From Flavobacteriales bacterium (lineage in GTDB: Bacteria; Bacteroidota; Bacteroidia; Flavobacteriales; Flavobacteriaceae), in the NCBI GenBank assembly GCA_011526365.1, contig WTIO01000009.1, positions 1 through 38,342 of the forward strand: a stretch of 38,342 nt of DNA. The letters are read 5' to 3'. Each line of letters starts with the position of its first letter. Position 1 is the stretch's first letter. The translations under genes were made by a program, and so were the position numbers. Positions 16,627 to 23,660 of the stretch are shown here, piece after piece. Below the pieces are notes generated by a model. It had not been told where the DNA came from. It searched no databases and saw only the letters and a program-made list of their open reading frames with translations.

Positions 16627-17196
16627 TTAGTTGGAAAAAACCAATTCTGTTTCAATGGTGATATCGTCATAGATTAATTTATCTCCTAGGTTTTCAAAAA
16701 ATGACCCTGAACGAAACCGTACCTCGTATTTTGATCGGTCAAAAACCAGTTTGGCTTTCCAGTGATCCTCGGCAGGAGTCATGACAAAAACAACGGGATG
16801 GGTAATGTCCTTAATGGTCAGTTTTCCTTGAGCATTGTAGCTACCGTCTTCTTTTGCAGTAGTGGCGGTCAATTCCAAAACGGCTTCGGGATTGGCTTCA
16901 ATGGAAAAAAAGTCGTCGGAACGCAGGTGCCCTTCAAGGCGTTCGCGGTAGGGTGACGAAAGGTCTTCGCAACGTAAGGAGGTCATATCTACCACAAAGG
17001 TTCCTGTTTGTGGTTGGTTGTCTTCTAACACTACACGCCCCGATTTAAAAGCTAAAGAGCCGTAGTGTTGTTTGGTGGTGATTTCTTCCCCCGTCCATTT
17101 TACTTTGCTGGATTTGGTGTCCAGCGCTAGGCTTTGGGCATATCCACTAGCGGTAAAAAGCAAGAGCAGCCCCAGTGTGTATAAATTCTTTTTCAT
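16627..17196 (-). CDS. YceI family periplasmic protein
   Basis: Start 17196 (MKKNLYTLG...) gives a signal peptide ending GYAQ at about residue 20; an in-frame upstream start at 17244 would lie inside the promoter. The 189-residue product has the YceI lipocalin-like pattern: the early KVKWTGEEITTKQHYGSLAF, FVVDMTSLRCEDLS, HLRSDDFFSIEANPEAVLEL, and the late DKLIYDDITIETELVF. YceI proteins bind long isoprenoid or quinone-like lipids in the periplasm and are often stress-induced. The gene has its own promoter with an operator-like palindrome identical to that of the pirin gene. Confidence 0.93.
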   Translation of the reverse strand: MKKNLYTLGLLLLFTASGYAQSLALDTKSSKVKWTGEEITTKQHYGSLAFKSGRVVLEDNQPQTGTFVVDMTSLRCEDLSSPYRERLEGHLRSDDFFSIEANPEAVLELTATTAKEDGSYNAQGKLTIKDITHPVVFVMTPAEDHWKAKLVFDRSKYEVRFRSGSFFENLGDKLIYDDITIETELVFSN

Positions 17197-17222
17197 AATA
17201 AAAACTTTTGTTGTTACAATTA

Positions 17223-17260
17223 TTGTATATACAAATATAGACAAAAAAGAGCTACTTCAA
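17223..17260 (-). promoter_or_regulatory. YceI promoter with operator-like palindrome
   Basis: On the minus strand, TTG (17260-17258), an 18-base spacer and TATATTTG (17239-17232) form a good Bacteroidota promoter. The palindrome TTGTATATACAA at 17223-17234 overlaps the last three bases of the -7 element and lies 26 bases before the start codon. The same 12-mer is found in the pirin promoter. Confidence 0.7.
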
Positions 17261-17277
17261 TGCAAGAGGGCAAAAAT

Positions 17278-17889
17278 TTATACTGTTCCGGTGACAACCA
17301 AAGTTCCTGACCAACCTTCTTTGGCTCCCACGCGCCAACTTTGGACGCCTTGAAAACCGGCCTGCTCAAAAAATTGAATCCATTGGTTTTCGGAGAACAG
17401 TTGCATGGTATCTATACCACAGCTTTCAGGCCAGCCGTGGGAGGAGGGGTTTTCCAGGTAAAAGTCTAAGCCAACAATCAATCGTCCCTTAGGAAGCAGC
17501 CAATGGGTGTAGATATGCTGAAGTAATGCGTCGGGGGCTTTAAAATAGTATACGACCTCCATGCTGTGAACCAACGAAACTTTTTCTTTTGGGGTCCACG
17601 CCATAAGATCTTCACAAAAATAATTGCCTTTGGGGTCTAACTGGTTTGCCTTAGCAATCATGTGTGCAGCACCGTCTACCCCAACAGCCGAAGTACAGCC
17701 TGGAAGTTGTTGTACCTGGCGCACTACCCATCCATTGCCACAGCCGGCATCGATAAAGGAAAAATGGGCGTGCTCCTCGGTGGCAAACTCCAGCATGTTT
17801 TCCACTGCCGCCTTATGGTTGCGTTCCATTCCTTCGTCTTTTCCGTTGGTTGCCCAAGTGCTAAATACTGCTACAGGAGATTTTTTCAT
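17278..17889 (-). CDS. Class I SAM-dependent methyltransferase
   Basis: The 203-residue cytosolic protein has motif I of class I methyltransferases (FIDAGCGNGWVVRQ, about residues 44-57), an acidic strand-2 end (VGVDGAAHMI), and motif II/III-like VSLVHSMEVVYYF and LLPKGRLIVGLDFY. The substrate is unknown; related proteins are annotated only as methyltransferases. The C-terminal half (GWSGTLVV) is conserved in the group and may shape the substrate pocket. Its stop lies 18 bases from the YceI promoter's -33 element. Confidence 0.85.
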   Translation of the reverse strand: MKKSPVAVFSTWATNGKDEGMERNHKAAVENMLEFATEEHAHFSFIDAGCGNGWVVRQVQQLPGCTSAVGVDGAAHMIAKANQLDPKGNYFCEDLMAWTPKEKVSLVHSMEVVYYFKAPDALLQHIYTHWLLPKGRLIVGLDFYLENPSSHGWPESCGIDTMQLFSENQWIQFFEQAGFQGVQSWRVGAKEGWSGTLVVTGTV

Positions 17890-17986
17890 TGATTAGGGAG
17901 TTTGTTGTTCTTAAAGATAAAAACAAAAAACGCCATTTTTTGATACCTTGCAACAATTAGGACGTTATCCCACTAAACTATTTTTT

Positions 17987-18808
17987 ATGTCATTACGGTT
18001 GTTCCCTTTTGTTTTGTTCAGTTGCATGCTAACCTATGGGCAAACGATTATTTCTACCACTTCGCTACCCAAAAAAATCAATGAAACTTCTGGCTTAGCT
18101 ACATACAACGGATATTTAGTAACCCACAACGATTCTGGTGGAAAAGCGCGTTTATACCTTTTTGATACTCTTGGCGGGCAATTACAACAAAAGCGTATTC
18201 GCGGGATTAAAAACAACGACTGGGAAGATTTAGCTCAGGACGAAAACTATATTTATATCGCTGATACAGGCAATAATTTTGGCACCCGAAAAAACCTTAA
18301 AATAAAACGGGTTCAGCCCACAGATTCTGGTTTTTTCCACCAAGGGAGTATCGCCATTCGCTATGCCAAACAGGAAAATTTTAACAAGCAATACAAGCAT
18401 GCTTTTGATGCCGAAGGCTTGACCAGCAGCGGGCATGAATTATTACTGTTTTCTAAAAACAGAGCTACACTCACCACGGAGGTGTACTGCATTCCAAAAC
18501 AGCCGGGAGATTATGAACTGTACCCTACGACCAGTGTTTTTGTAAACGGCTTAATTACAGGAGCCGACTATAACACCAAAGAACAACTGCTGTTACTGGT
18601 AGGCTACAACTATGAAGGCGAACAATTTTTATATACTGTTCCAAATTTTAATCCCGATGTGATGGCACTCGATAGTTTGGTACAACACCGTTTGGATTTA
18701 AAAAAAGCGCAAATTGAAGCCGTTAAAATCATTGATGCGCACAGCGCATGGCTCACTACAGAAGAGGAGGGGTCTGGAGCCCCACGGTTGTTTAAGGTTA
18801 CTTTTTAG
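17987..18808 (+). CDS. Secreted beta-propeller-like protein
   Basis: The ATG at 17987 is chosen over the TTG at 17948 because it starts a signal peptide (MSLRLFPFVLFSCMLTYGQ). The 273-residue product shows repeating blade-like strands: NETSGLATYNGYLVTHNDSGG, NDWEDLAQDENYIYIADTGNN, AEGLTSSGHELLLFSKNR. This family is common in flavobacteria, sometimes as the N-terminal part of larger T9SS-secreted proteins. No type IX C-terminal sorting domain is visible here, so it is probably periplasmic or surface-bound by another route. The function is unknown. Confidence 0.7.
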   Translation: MSLRLFPFVLFSCMLTYGQTIISTTSLPKKINETSGLATYNGYLVTHNDSGGKARLYLFDTLGGQLQQKRIRGIKNNDWEDLAQDENYIYIADTGNNFGTRKNLKIKRVQPTDSGFFHQGSIAIRYAKQENFNKQYKHAFDAEGLTSSGHELLLFSKNRATLTTEVYCIPKQPGDYELYPTTSVFVNGLITGADYNTKEQLLLLVGYNYEGEQFLYTVPNFNPDVMALDSLVQHRLDLKKAQIEAVKIIDAHSAWLTTEEEGSGAPRLFKVTF

Positions 18809-18998
18809 GCTTAGAACTCGCTGCACTGTGATTTGACTGTGCTGCCATGAGCTCTTCTATTACCGTTTGCGCAGTTTTTGTGGCATCGTATTTAGGATGC
18901 CAATTATAATTGTTCCTCAAGGCGCCGCTTGAATTCGGGTACAAATAGCGGCCCACCACACTACAGCGCAATTGGACAATGCCATTACTGTAGTTATT
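18798..18998 (-). pseudogene. 3' remnant of an unidentified gene
   Basis: A 66-codon open frame with no start codon near its 5' end is bounded upstream by TGA at 18999-19001 and ends at TAA 18798-18800. Its translation looks like real protein, with segments such as VVGRYLYPNSSGALRNN and YDATKTAQTVIEELM, and a lysine-rich end. It fits the C-terminus of a longer gene whose front has been lost by deletion. It overlaps the end of the convergent propeller gene by 11 bases. I do not recognise the family. Confidence 0.4.
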
Positions 18999-19037
18999 TC
19001 AGCAGGGAAAAAATTTGGGCTTCTTTAAGGGAAGCCA

Positions 19038-19502
19038 TTAATAGTCTTGGAGTTGTGTTGTTGCCGGTAAATACAGGGGATGCTTTGGCAGCCCAGCCTT
19101 TGTGAGGGCAATCACCTTGGGAGATGCTACAAGTGCCGTTAACCATTTGGGGACGGGATGGTTTTGCCCCCAGGCATAGACCACCGTAGTTACCCGTGTA
19201 CACATGGCAGCCACTTGGGCGTTGTTTTTAGGGTCGTAAACACCTAAGCGGGGCACTTTTTTGGGAGAAGGGCTACAATGGGGATATAAATTGCCCACCA
19301 AAACACTTCCAAACCCCCAAGAGGTAGCAAAACCAACCACGCGTCTAAGGGTTGGATCGTCCTGTGTGGCACTAGCCGAAGAGGGATTAAACAGTACAAA
19401 TAAAATGGTCTTTTTTGTGGCATCCCATTCTCTGTACAGCTGATACCGTTTTGCACCATCTTTAGAGAAAATTGCAGTGGTCTTGGAGTAGCGCAGTGCC
19501 AT
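19038..19502 (-). CDS. DUF1643 family protein
   Basis: The 154-residue cytosolic protein carries the DUF1643 signature: LFVLFNPSSASATQDDPTLR (about residues 34-53), then GFGSVLVGNLYP and a later VVYAWGQN segment. The family is widespread in bacteria and phages, has an uncertain nucleotide-related role and no confirmed reaction. The start at 19502 is used because it begins two bases beyond the stop of the upstream lipoprotein gene (19506), indicating a shared transcript. Confidence 0.85.
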   Translation of the reverse strand: MALRYSKTTAIFSKDGAKRYQLYREWDATKKTILFVLFNPSSASATQDDPTLRRVVGFATSWGFGSVLVGNLYPHCSPSPKKVPRLGVYDPKNNAQVAAMCTRVTTVVYAWGQNHPVPKWLTALVASPKVIALTKAGLPKHPLYLPATTQLQDY

Positions 19503-19505
19503 AGC

Positions 19506-19985
19506 TTACGCAATTAAAAAATTAAAGGCTTCTTCGTGAATCACTTTTCCGTTCTTGTTGTAGAGTATGGCTTTTTCAAAGCTTCCGTAAGCAGTAAATA
19601 CAATTACATAGTAACAAAGCTCATAACGAACCCCTTTGTAGGGGAAATTCTCAAAGCGAAAAAACTGACGTGTTACCACGCCATTTTCATAGCGGAGAAT
19701 ATGATCCGCATACATTCCTTCAACCCCATCAGGATGTGCTGCTGCATACCTGGAGCCAAAGCTTAGGTAGTGTGAACCAAAGGGGATATCAATGGTGACA
19801 AGTTCTCCGGTGGGAGTTTCCCAAACACCGTCAGCATTCTTTTTATACCGTACGGTTTCAGCAAATTCTCGGGGACTGAGTAAGGTGTCAAAATTTTGGT
19901 ACAGTTGTTCAACGGATTCAAACGAACTCGGTCCCGCACAGGCAAGCACTAAGACACTTAGGGGGATTAAAAGGGAACACTTCAT
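19506..19985 (-). CDS. Lipoprotein, hypothetical
   Basis: The 159-residue product has a lipoprotein signal with lipobox VLACAG (cysteine at residue 16). The mature part contains a ETPTGELVTIDIPFGSHYLS stretch and several aromatic strands, suggesting a small beta-rich periplasmic domain. I do not recognise the family. Its ATG overlaps the end of the DUF6150 gene by four bases, and its stop lies just ahead of the DUF1643 start, so the three minus-strand genes are probably one operon. Confidence 0.65.
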   Translation of the reverse strand: MKCSLLIPLSVLVLACAGPSSFESVEQLYQNFDTLLSPREFAETVRYKKNADGVWETPTGELVTIDIPFGSHYLSFGSRYAAAHPDGVEGMYADHILRYENGVVTRQFFRFENFPYKGVRYELCYYVIVFTAYGSFEKAILYNKNGKVIHEEAFNFLIA

Positions 19986-20329
19986 TTTTCTAGTAATTGT
20001 TTTTTCTTTCGATTTAACCAGCGGGCCTGTGTTGGGCTATCCACAAAGTAAATTAGCAATTCGGCAGCGGCAGCAGTATCGGTAAAATACACTTTTACAT
20101 CGGCATAGGTAAGTGCATCTTGAAAGTACCAGTGCCCACGGTTGCCTTTACTGTCTTTTTTATAATCAACGCGAAACACATGAAGATCGGCCTGTTGGGC
20201 ATCGTCTGTAATAAAAACGGTCACTTGAGCGGCTTGGGCTGAACCCACCGATTGTATTACTTGCCCTGAAACGCTAAAAAGGCCTCCCAAGAAGCCGAAC
20301 AGGAATAGCACAAGTTTTTTTAACTTCAT
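19982..20329 (-). CDS. DUF6150 family secreted protein
   Basis: Start 20329 (MKLKKLVLFLFG...) gives a signal peptide ending SVSGQ at about residue 23; the in-frame upstream start at 20344 adds only five residues. The 115-residue product contains repeated VxVaxxDxxxxADLxVa units (near residues 36-51 and 76-91, with a third degenerate copy ending FVDSPTQARW), which is the DUF6150 pattern. The repeats suggest a small stacked-strand protein. The function is unknown. It is the first gene of a three-gene minus-strand operon with the lipoprotein and DUF1643 genes. Confidence 0.75.
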   Translation of the reverse strand: MKLKKLVLFLFGFLGGLFSVSGQVIQSVGSAQAAQVTVFITDDAQQADLHVFRVDYKKDSKGNRGHWYFQDALTYADVKVYFTDTAAAAELLIYFVDSPTQARWLNRKKKQLLEK

Positions 20330-20410
20330 TTTAACCAGGACCATTTGAAAACCAATAGTTTATATGAGTAATTTTTAACTGTTAATAGGCTTTATTTCAA
20401 CAAGTTTGTG

Positions 20411-20444
20411 CCGTCCTCAACCTTTGGGAGAGGGCGGTTTTTTT
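20411..20444 (+). terminator. Plus-strand terminator without an obvious gene
   Basis: CCGTCCTC (20411-20418) pairs with GAGGGCGG (20430-20437), with one G-U pair, followed by seven T residues. It works only in the plus direction, but both flanking genes are on the minus strand. It closely resembles the terminator after the RNase E/G gene (32405-32438). Confidence 0.65.
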
Positions 20445-20811
20445 ATTGCGACACTTCGTATTCAAACTCCCAACGCGGATTGTCCAAATGATTGATAATG
20501 TACTTGACCGTAATTTCTTCCCCTGCTTCAATGGGTTGTAGGGTGACCAAACGCAGGTGTTCTAGTTCTCCTAATTCAGGGTCCCGCTGAGCAATAATCG
20601 CTTTGGTATTAGGAATTTCATGGTGATTGACAAAGCCACCCAAGGGAAGGCGGATATAACTATTCGGGAATCGTGCATCATACACATGAGAGATTCCTAA
20701 ATCGGTGCCTTTGGGAATAGCTTCGGTAGCAATTAGACCCAGGCCTTCAATGCTACTCTCGCCTATGGTAAGGTTCTTGGGAAGGGGACGCCATTCGCTT
20801 TTAGCAATCAT
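20443..20811 (-). CDS. SET domain protein
   Basis: The 122-residue protein is a compact SET domain: GLGLIATEAIPKGTDLG (about residues 23-39), GGFVNHHEIPNTKA (about 58-71, the NH-x3-PN motif that contributes to the AdoMet pocket) and IEAGEEITVKY (about 93-103, with the catalytic-type tyrosine). SET enzymes methylate lysines in proteins. Such short bacterial members have no known substrate and lack the pre- and post-SET regions of eukaryotic enzymes. A TATTTTTG box (complement of 20829-20836) lies about 18 bases upstream of the start. Confidence 0.85.
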   Translation of the reverse strand: MIAKSEWRPLPKNLTIGESSIEGLGLIATEAIPKGTDLGISHVYDARFPNSYIRLPLGGFVNHHEIPNTKAIIAQRDPELGELEHLRLVTLQPIEAGEEITVKYIINHLDNPRWEFEYEVSQ

Positions 20812-20828
20812 GAGTGTGTATTTATTGT

Positions 20829-20836
20829 CAAAAATA
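20829..20836 (-). promoter_or_regulatory. Probable -7 element of the SET-domain gene
   Basis: On the minus strand the sequence reads TATTTTTG, matching TAnnTTTG, 17 bases before the ATG at 20811. No clear -33 element was confirmed. Confidence 0.4.
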
Positions 20837-20852
20837 GCATAAAATAATACGC

Positions 20853-21965
20853 TTATAAAAACACCTTAATGGGGAGTATGGGATTTTGTTTTGGTCCCAG
20901 CCAAGCATTTTGAATTTTAAAGTGTAGTGTTAGGGCTTCCACTTGGGTTTTGGTACGTATTTCAAACATAAGGGTTTCGTAGGGGGGCACGGTGATAAAA
21001 CGGCTTTGCTTTTGAAAACTTAAGGGCCCTAAATACTCCAATTGCATGGGCAGGGCACTGTGGTTGGTGAGGGCTACTTGTGCAATACTGGTGTTGGGCA
21101 TATAGCCTTTGGAAGCAGCACTTAAATTGTGGCGTACCACCGCATTGATATTTTCGGGCTTTCCGAGAATCATATCCTTATACCACACCACGGTTGCTCC
21201 TTTAAACAGGGCTTTTTTAAGTTCGGCCTCGGAGCTGTCTTTGCTGAGCACAAAAGTCATGGGACGGTGGCCCCCTTCAGGAATTTCAAACAACCAATCG
21301 GTTAATCCATGAATGTCTGAAGTTCCTAAAATGGTCAGGTTGTTGTCTAAAGCCAGCTGAAAGGCTTCTTCGGAATAGGTGAGTTCGTTTACCACTTCAA
21401 TACCGTGGAGCAATTTTTTAGCAATCAGGTCTTCGTGGAAAGGATCTAAACGAGCAATGCCGTCAGCGCGTTGTGCGGGCCAGTGGGGGTGATTCCAAAA
21501 CACAAAAGCGCCCTGTTTGTTCGCTTCTTCGATTCCGGTAAGGGAATCCTTATGCAGCAGTTTGTTGGCATCTTGCACAAACACAGCATTTATATGCCCT
21601 GGGGCCATGTTTCGGGTGATTTCTGAACCGTTAATCAGTTGGAGCAGGTCATTGCTTCCCAGGTGAGCACTGGCTACTTCGTAGGAACGGTTTCTGTTGG
21701 GATGGGGGAGGTCTTTTTTATGGGGTTGATACTCCAAGTGCTCGGTGAGCGCGATGAGGTCTAAGCCTTCCCGCAGGGCTTCTTGTACACGAATATCGGG
21801 CCACACCGAACCGTCGGAAAACACCGTGTGGATGTGCAGATCGGTGGAGAGGAGTTGCATGCCTTCAGGGGCTTTAAAAAAGGGGGGCCTAGTCTTTTGG
21901 GCGATCATTGCCTGACTTACAAAAAGGGTGAGGAGAAGGAGTATTTTTTTCATAGGTATTCGCAT
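20853..21965 (-). CDS. PHP-domain phosphodiesterase, secreted
   Basis: Start 21965 is chosen because its ATG overlaps the stop of the upstream nuclease gene by one base (TAATG); an alternative ATG at 21953 removes four residues. The 370-residue product has a signal peptide ending AMIAQ and then the PHP metal motifs: DLHIHTVFSDG (43-53), LTEHLEY (about 73-79), a WNHPHWPAQ segment and LGTSDIHGL. This matches the Sb-PDE-like group, named for a Sphingobium phosphodiesterase that hydrolyses small organophosphate diesters using a multi-metal centre. The C-terminal part (from about 255) is a beta-rich domain. Coupling to a secreted nuclease suggests a role in extracellular or periplasmic phosphate ester breakdown. 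Confidence 0.85.
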   Translation of the reverse strand: MRIPMKKILLLLTLFVSQAMIAQKTRPPFFKAPEGMQLLSTDLHIHTVFSDGSVWPDIRVQEALREGLDLIALTEHLEYQPHKKDLPHPNRNRSYEVASAHLGSNDLLQLINGSEITRNMAPGHINAVFVQDANKLLHKDSLTGIEEANKQGAFVFWNHPHWPAQRADGIARLDPFHEDLIAKKLLHGIEVVNELTYSEEAFQLALDNNLTILGTSDIHGLTDWLFEIPEGGHRPMTFVLSKDSSEAELKKALFKGATVVWYKDMILGKPENINAVVRHNLSAASKGYMPNTSIAQVALTNHSALPMQLEYLGPLSFQKQSRFITVPPYETLMFEIRTKTQVEALTLHFKIQNAWLGPKQNPILPIKVFL

Positions 21966-22633
21966 TAGCCGCTGCAGTCCACTTCTTGTTCTTCCCATTC
22001 TTGTTCGGGGGGTTCATTAGAAAAGTAAAAACAGCGTTGTTGATTATCTGGGAAGGTAATGGTTTTTAAAAAACCCGAAGGGATATGTGCTCCTGTAGGC
22101 AGAATTTCGTGCCCTTGGTCAAAAAGCACATCAATACGCACCTCAAGGGTGCCGAAGGTTTTTGCCCAATCGCGGACTTGCGTTTCTAAATAGGCCCATT
22201 CCCCACGGTTAAGGTCGTCGCGTTGCAGGGCACAATTTAAATAGCTAAAGGTTTCGTGCAGGTTTTCCACCGAATCCGTAAAGGCTGCTGCTGGGGCCAT
22301 ATGGCCCTTATCCCAGGGGTTGGCGTAATAGTCGGCATCATTGGAGGTGTACACACTGTCCACCTCGTAAAAATCCCTGTTCCCCCGATCGGCAACTTTA
22401 ACAATATCACGCACTTGGTAGGTAATCCAGTTGGGCTGCTGGAAAATTTCGTTGTAGGACACCGTAAAAATGGGCCCTTCAATAAGGTAGTTTTCTTTTT
22501 TTTCTCGTGCCGGGAGTCGTTCTATTTCCTCGGGTTGAGAGCAGTTGTAAAGTAAGGAAAGGACTACAACAACCCCAAAATACAACAGTGAGCAAATAAA
22601 AAGTAGGCGTGTCTTTTTCAAAATACAGTGCAT
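21965..22633 (-). CDS. DNA/RNA non-specific endonuclease, membrane-anchored
   Basis: The 222-residue product has an N-terminal hydrophobic segment (about residues 10-30) that ends in a cysteine (YNC), so it is either membrane-anchored or a poor lipoprotein. The nuclease domain shows the beta-beta-alpha-metal core: DKGHMAPAAAF (catalytic histidine; the common DRGH reads DKGH) and NCALQRDDLNRGEWAYLE, whose asparagine binds the metal. These enzymes cut DNA and RNA outside the cytosol for nutrient recovery or defence. The C-terminus is acidic. The last base of the gene is shared with the start of the PHP phosphodiesterase gene. Confidence 0.88.
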   Translation of the reverse strand: MHCILKKTRLLFICSLLYFGVVVVLSLLYNCSQPEEIERLPAREKKENYLIEGPIFTVSYNEIFQQPNWITYQVRDIVKVADRGNRDFYEVDSVYTSNDADYYANPWDKGHMAPAAAFTDSVENLHETFSYLNCALQRDDLNRGEWAYLETQVRDWAKTFGTLEVRIDVLFDQGHEILPTGAHIPSGFLKTITFPDNQQRCFYFSNEPPEQEWEEQEVDCSG

Positions 22634-22733
22634 CTTAATGCCCCATAAAAGTAGTAAAAAACCTTGGGGGTTAAAACGTCATTGCTTCTTTTGTCCTAGG
22701 GTTAATTTTAAGAGTCCAAACAGTTTAGTTGAT

Positions 22734-23660
22734 CTAGCGTAGCCGCTTACTAAGAGCAACAAACACACTACCATAAATGGAATGTACCAAACTGGAAATG
22801 GCTGCAGGAATGGCGGTAAGGGGACTAGCAAAATTTTCTTGTGCCAACACCACGCCTAGGCCAGAGTTTTGCATGCCCACTTCTATGGCAATGGTTTTGG
22901 AAACAGCAGTGGCACGAAACAGCAGTTGACTGATGCTATAGCCCAAGAGGAAACCAAAAAAATGCAATAGCAACAGGCTAGCAATAAGGGCGCCCCCTGC
23001 TTCCAATACTTGTTGTTTGCCCTGCCCTAAAATACTGCCCACAATAAGGCTAATGAGGAGTACGGCAAAGGGCGGTGCAGCGGGCATCACTTTTTGGGTA
23101 AGTTGGGGGAGAAAACGGCGAAGCAGTACGCCCACACTAATGGGTAGGAGTACTACTTTTAGGGCGGAGGAAAATAGCCCCCAAGCAGGTACGTCTACGC
23201 TACTTCCTGAAAGTTGCGCAGTGAGTACTGGCGTTAGGGCAATGGCCAAAAGTGTTGAAATGGTGGTCATACAAACCGATAGGGCTACTTGGGCTTTGGC
23301 CAAATAAGAAATCACATTAGAAGCAGTACCTCCGGGGCAGCAGGATACCAGGATTAAACCAACAGCAAAAAAAGGTGGCAACTGAAACAGCTTTCCTAAC
23401 CCCCAGCCTAAAAAAGGCATAACACTAAATTGTAAGGCTACGCCCACAAGCACCCATCGTGGGGTTGTAAACACCTGCTGGAAGTCCCGCCATTCTAGGG
23501 TAAGGCCCATGCCCAGCATAATCCCTCCCAAGCCTAGGGTAATCCACAAGCCCGAAAACCAGGTAAACAAGGGTGGGTAGTAAAGGGCTAAGGCAGCGCA
23601 ACTGGCTACTAGCCAAGGAAAAGCGGCAGTAAATTTTTGAGCGAGCAGGGGAAGGAGGAT
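22734..23660 (-). CDS. Bile acid:sodium symporter family transporter
   Basis: The product is a 10-helix BASS-type symporter: GGIMLGMGLTLEWRDF, the discontinuous helix LVSCCPGGTASNVISYLAKAQVALS and the second crossover EVGMQNSGLGVVLAQENF. Family members move organic anions with sodium. The first TTG start (23570) would delete the first transmembrane helix. The frame continues open upstream to 23660, directly after the preceding gene's stop, and encodes a matching helix (LLAQKFTAAFPWLVASCAAL). No ATG, GTG or TTG exists in that stretch, so initiation at a rare codon (ATC at 23660 or CTG at 23648), coupled to the upstream gene, is my best guess. The coordinates here include the extension. The product would be about 308 residues, a normal family length. 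Confidence 0.8.
   Translation of the reverse strand: MLLPLLAQKFTAAFPWLVASCAALALYYPPLFTWFSGLWITLGLGGIMLGMGLTLEWRDFQQVFTTPRWVLVGVALQFSVMPFLGWGLGKLFQLPPFFAVGLILVSCCPGGTASNVISYLAKAQVALSVCMTTISTLLAIALTPVLTAQLSGSSVDVPAWGLFSSALKVVLLPISVGVLLRRFLPQLTQKVMPAAPPFAVLLISLIVGSILGQGKQQVLEAGGALIASLLLLHFFGFLLGYSISQLLFRATAVSKTIAIEVGMQNSGLGVVLAQENFASPLTAIPAAISSLVHSIYGSVFVALSKRLR

Noticed and set aside
17987-18808. Type IX secretion C-terminal domain on the propeller-like protein
   Set aside because: The C-terminus (RLFKVTF) lacks the conserved sorting-domain motifs and length.
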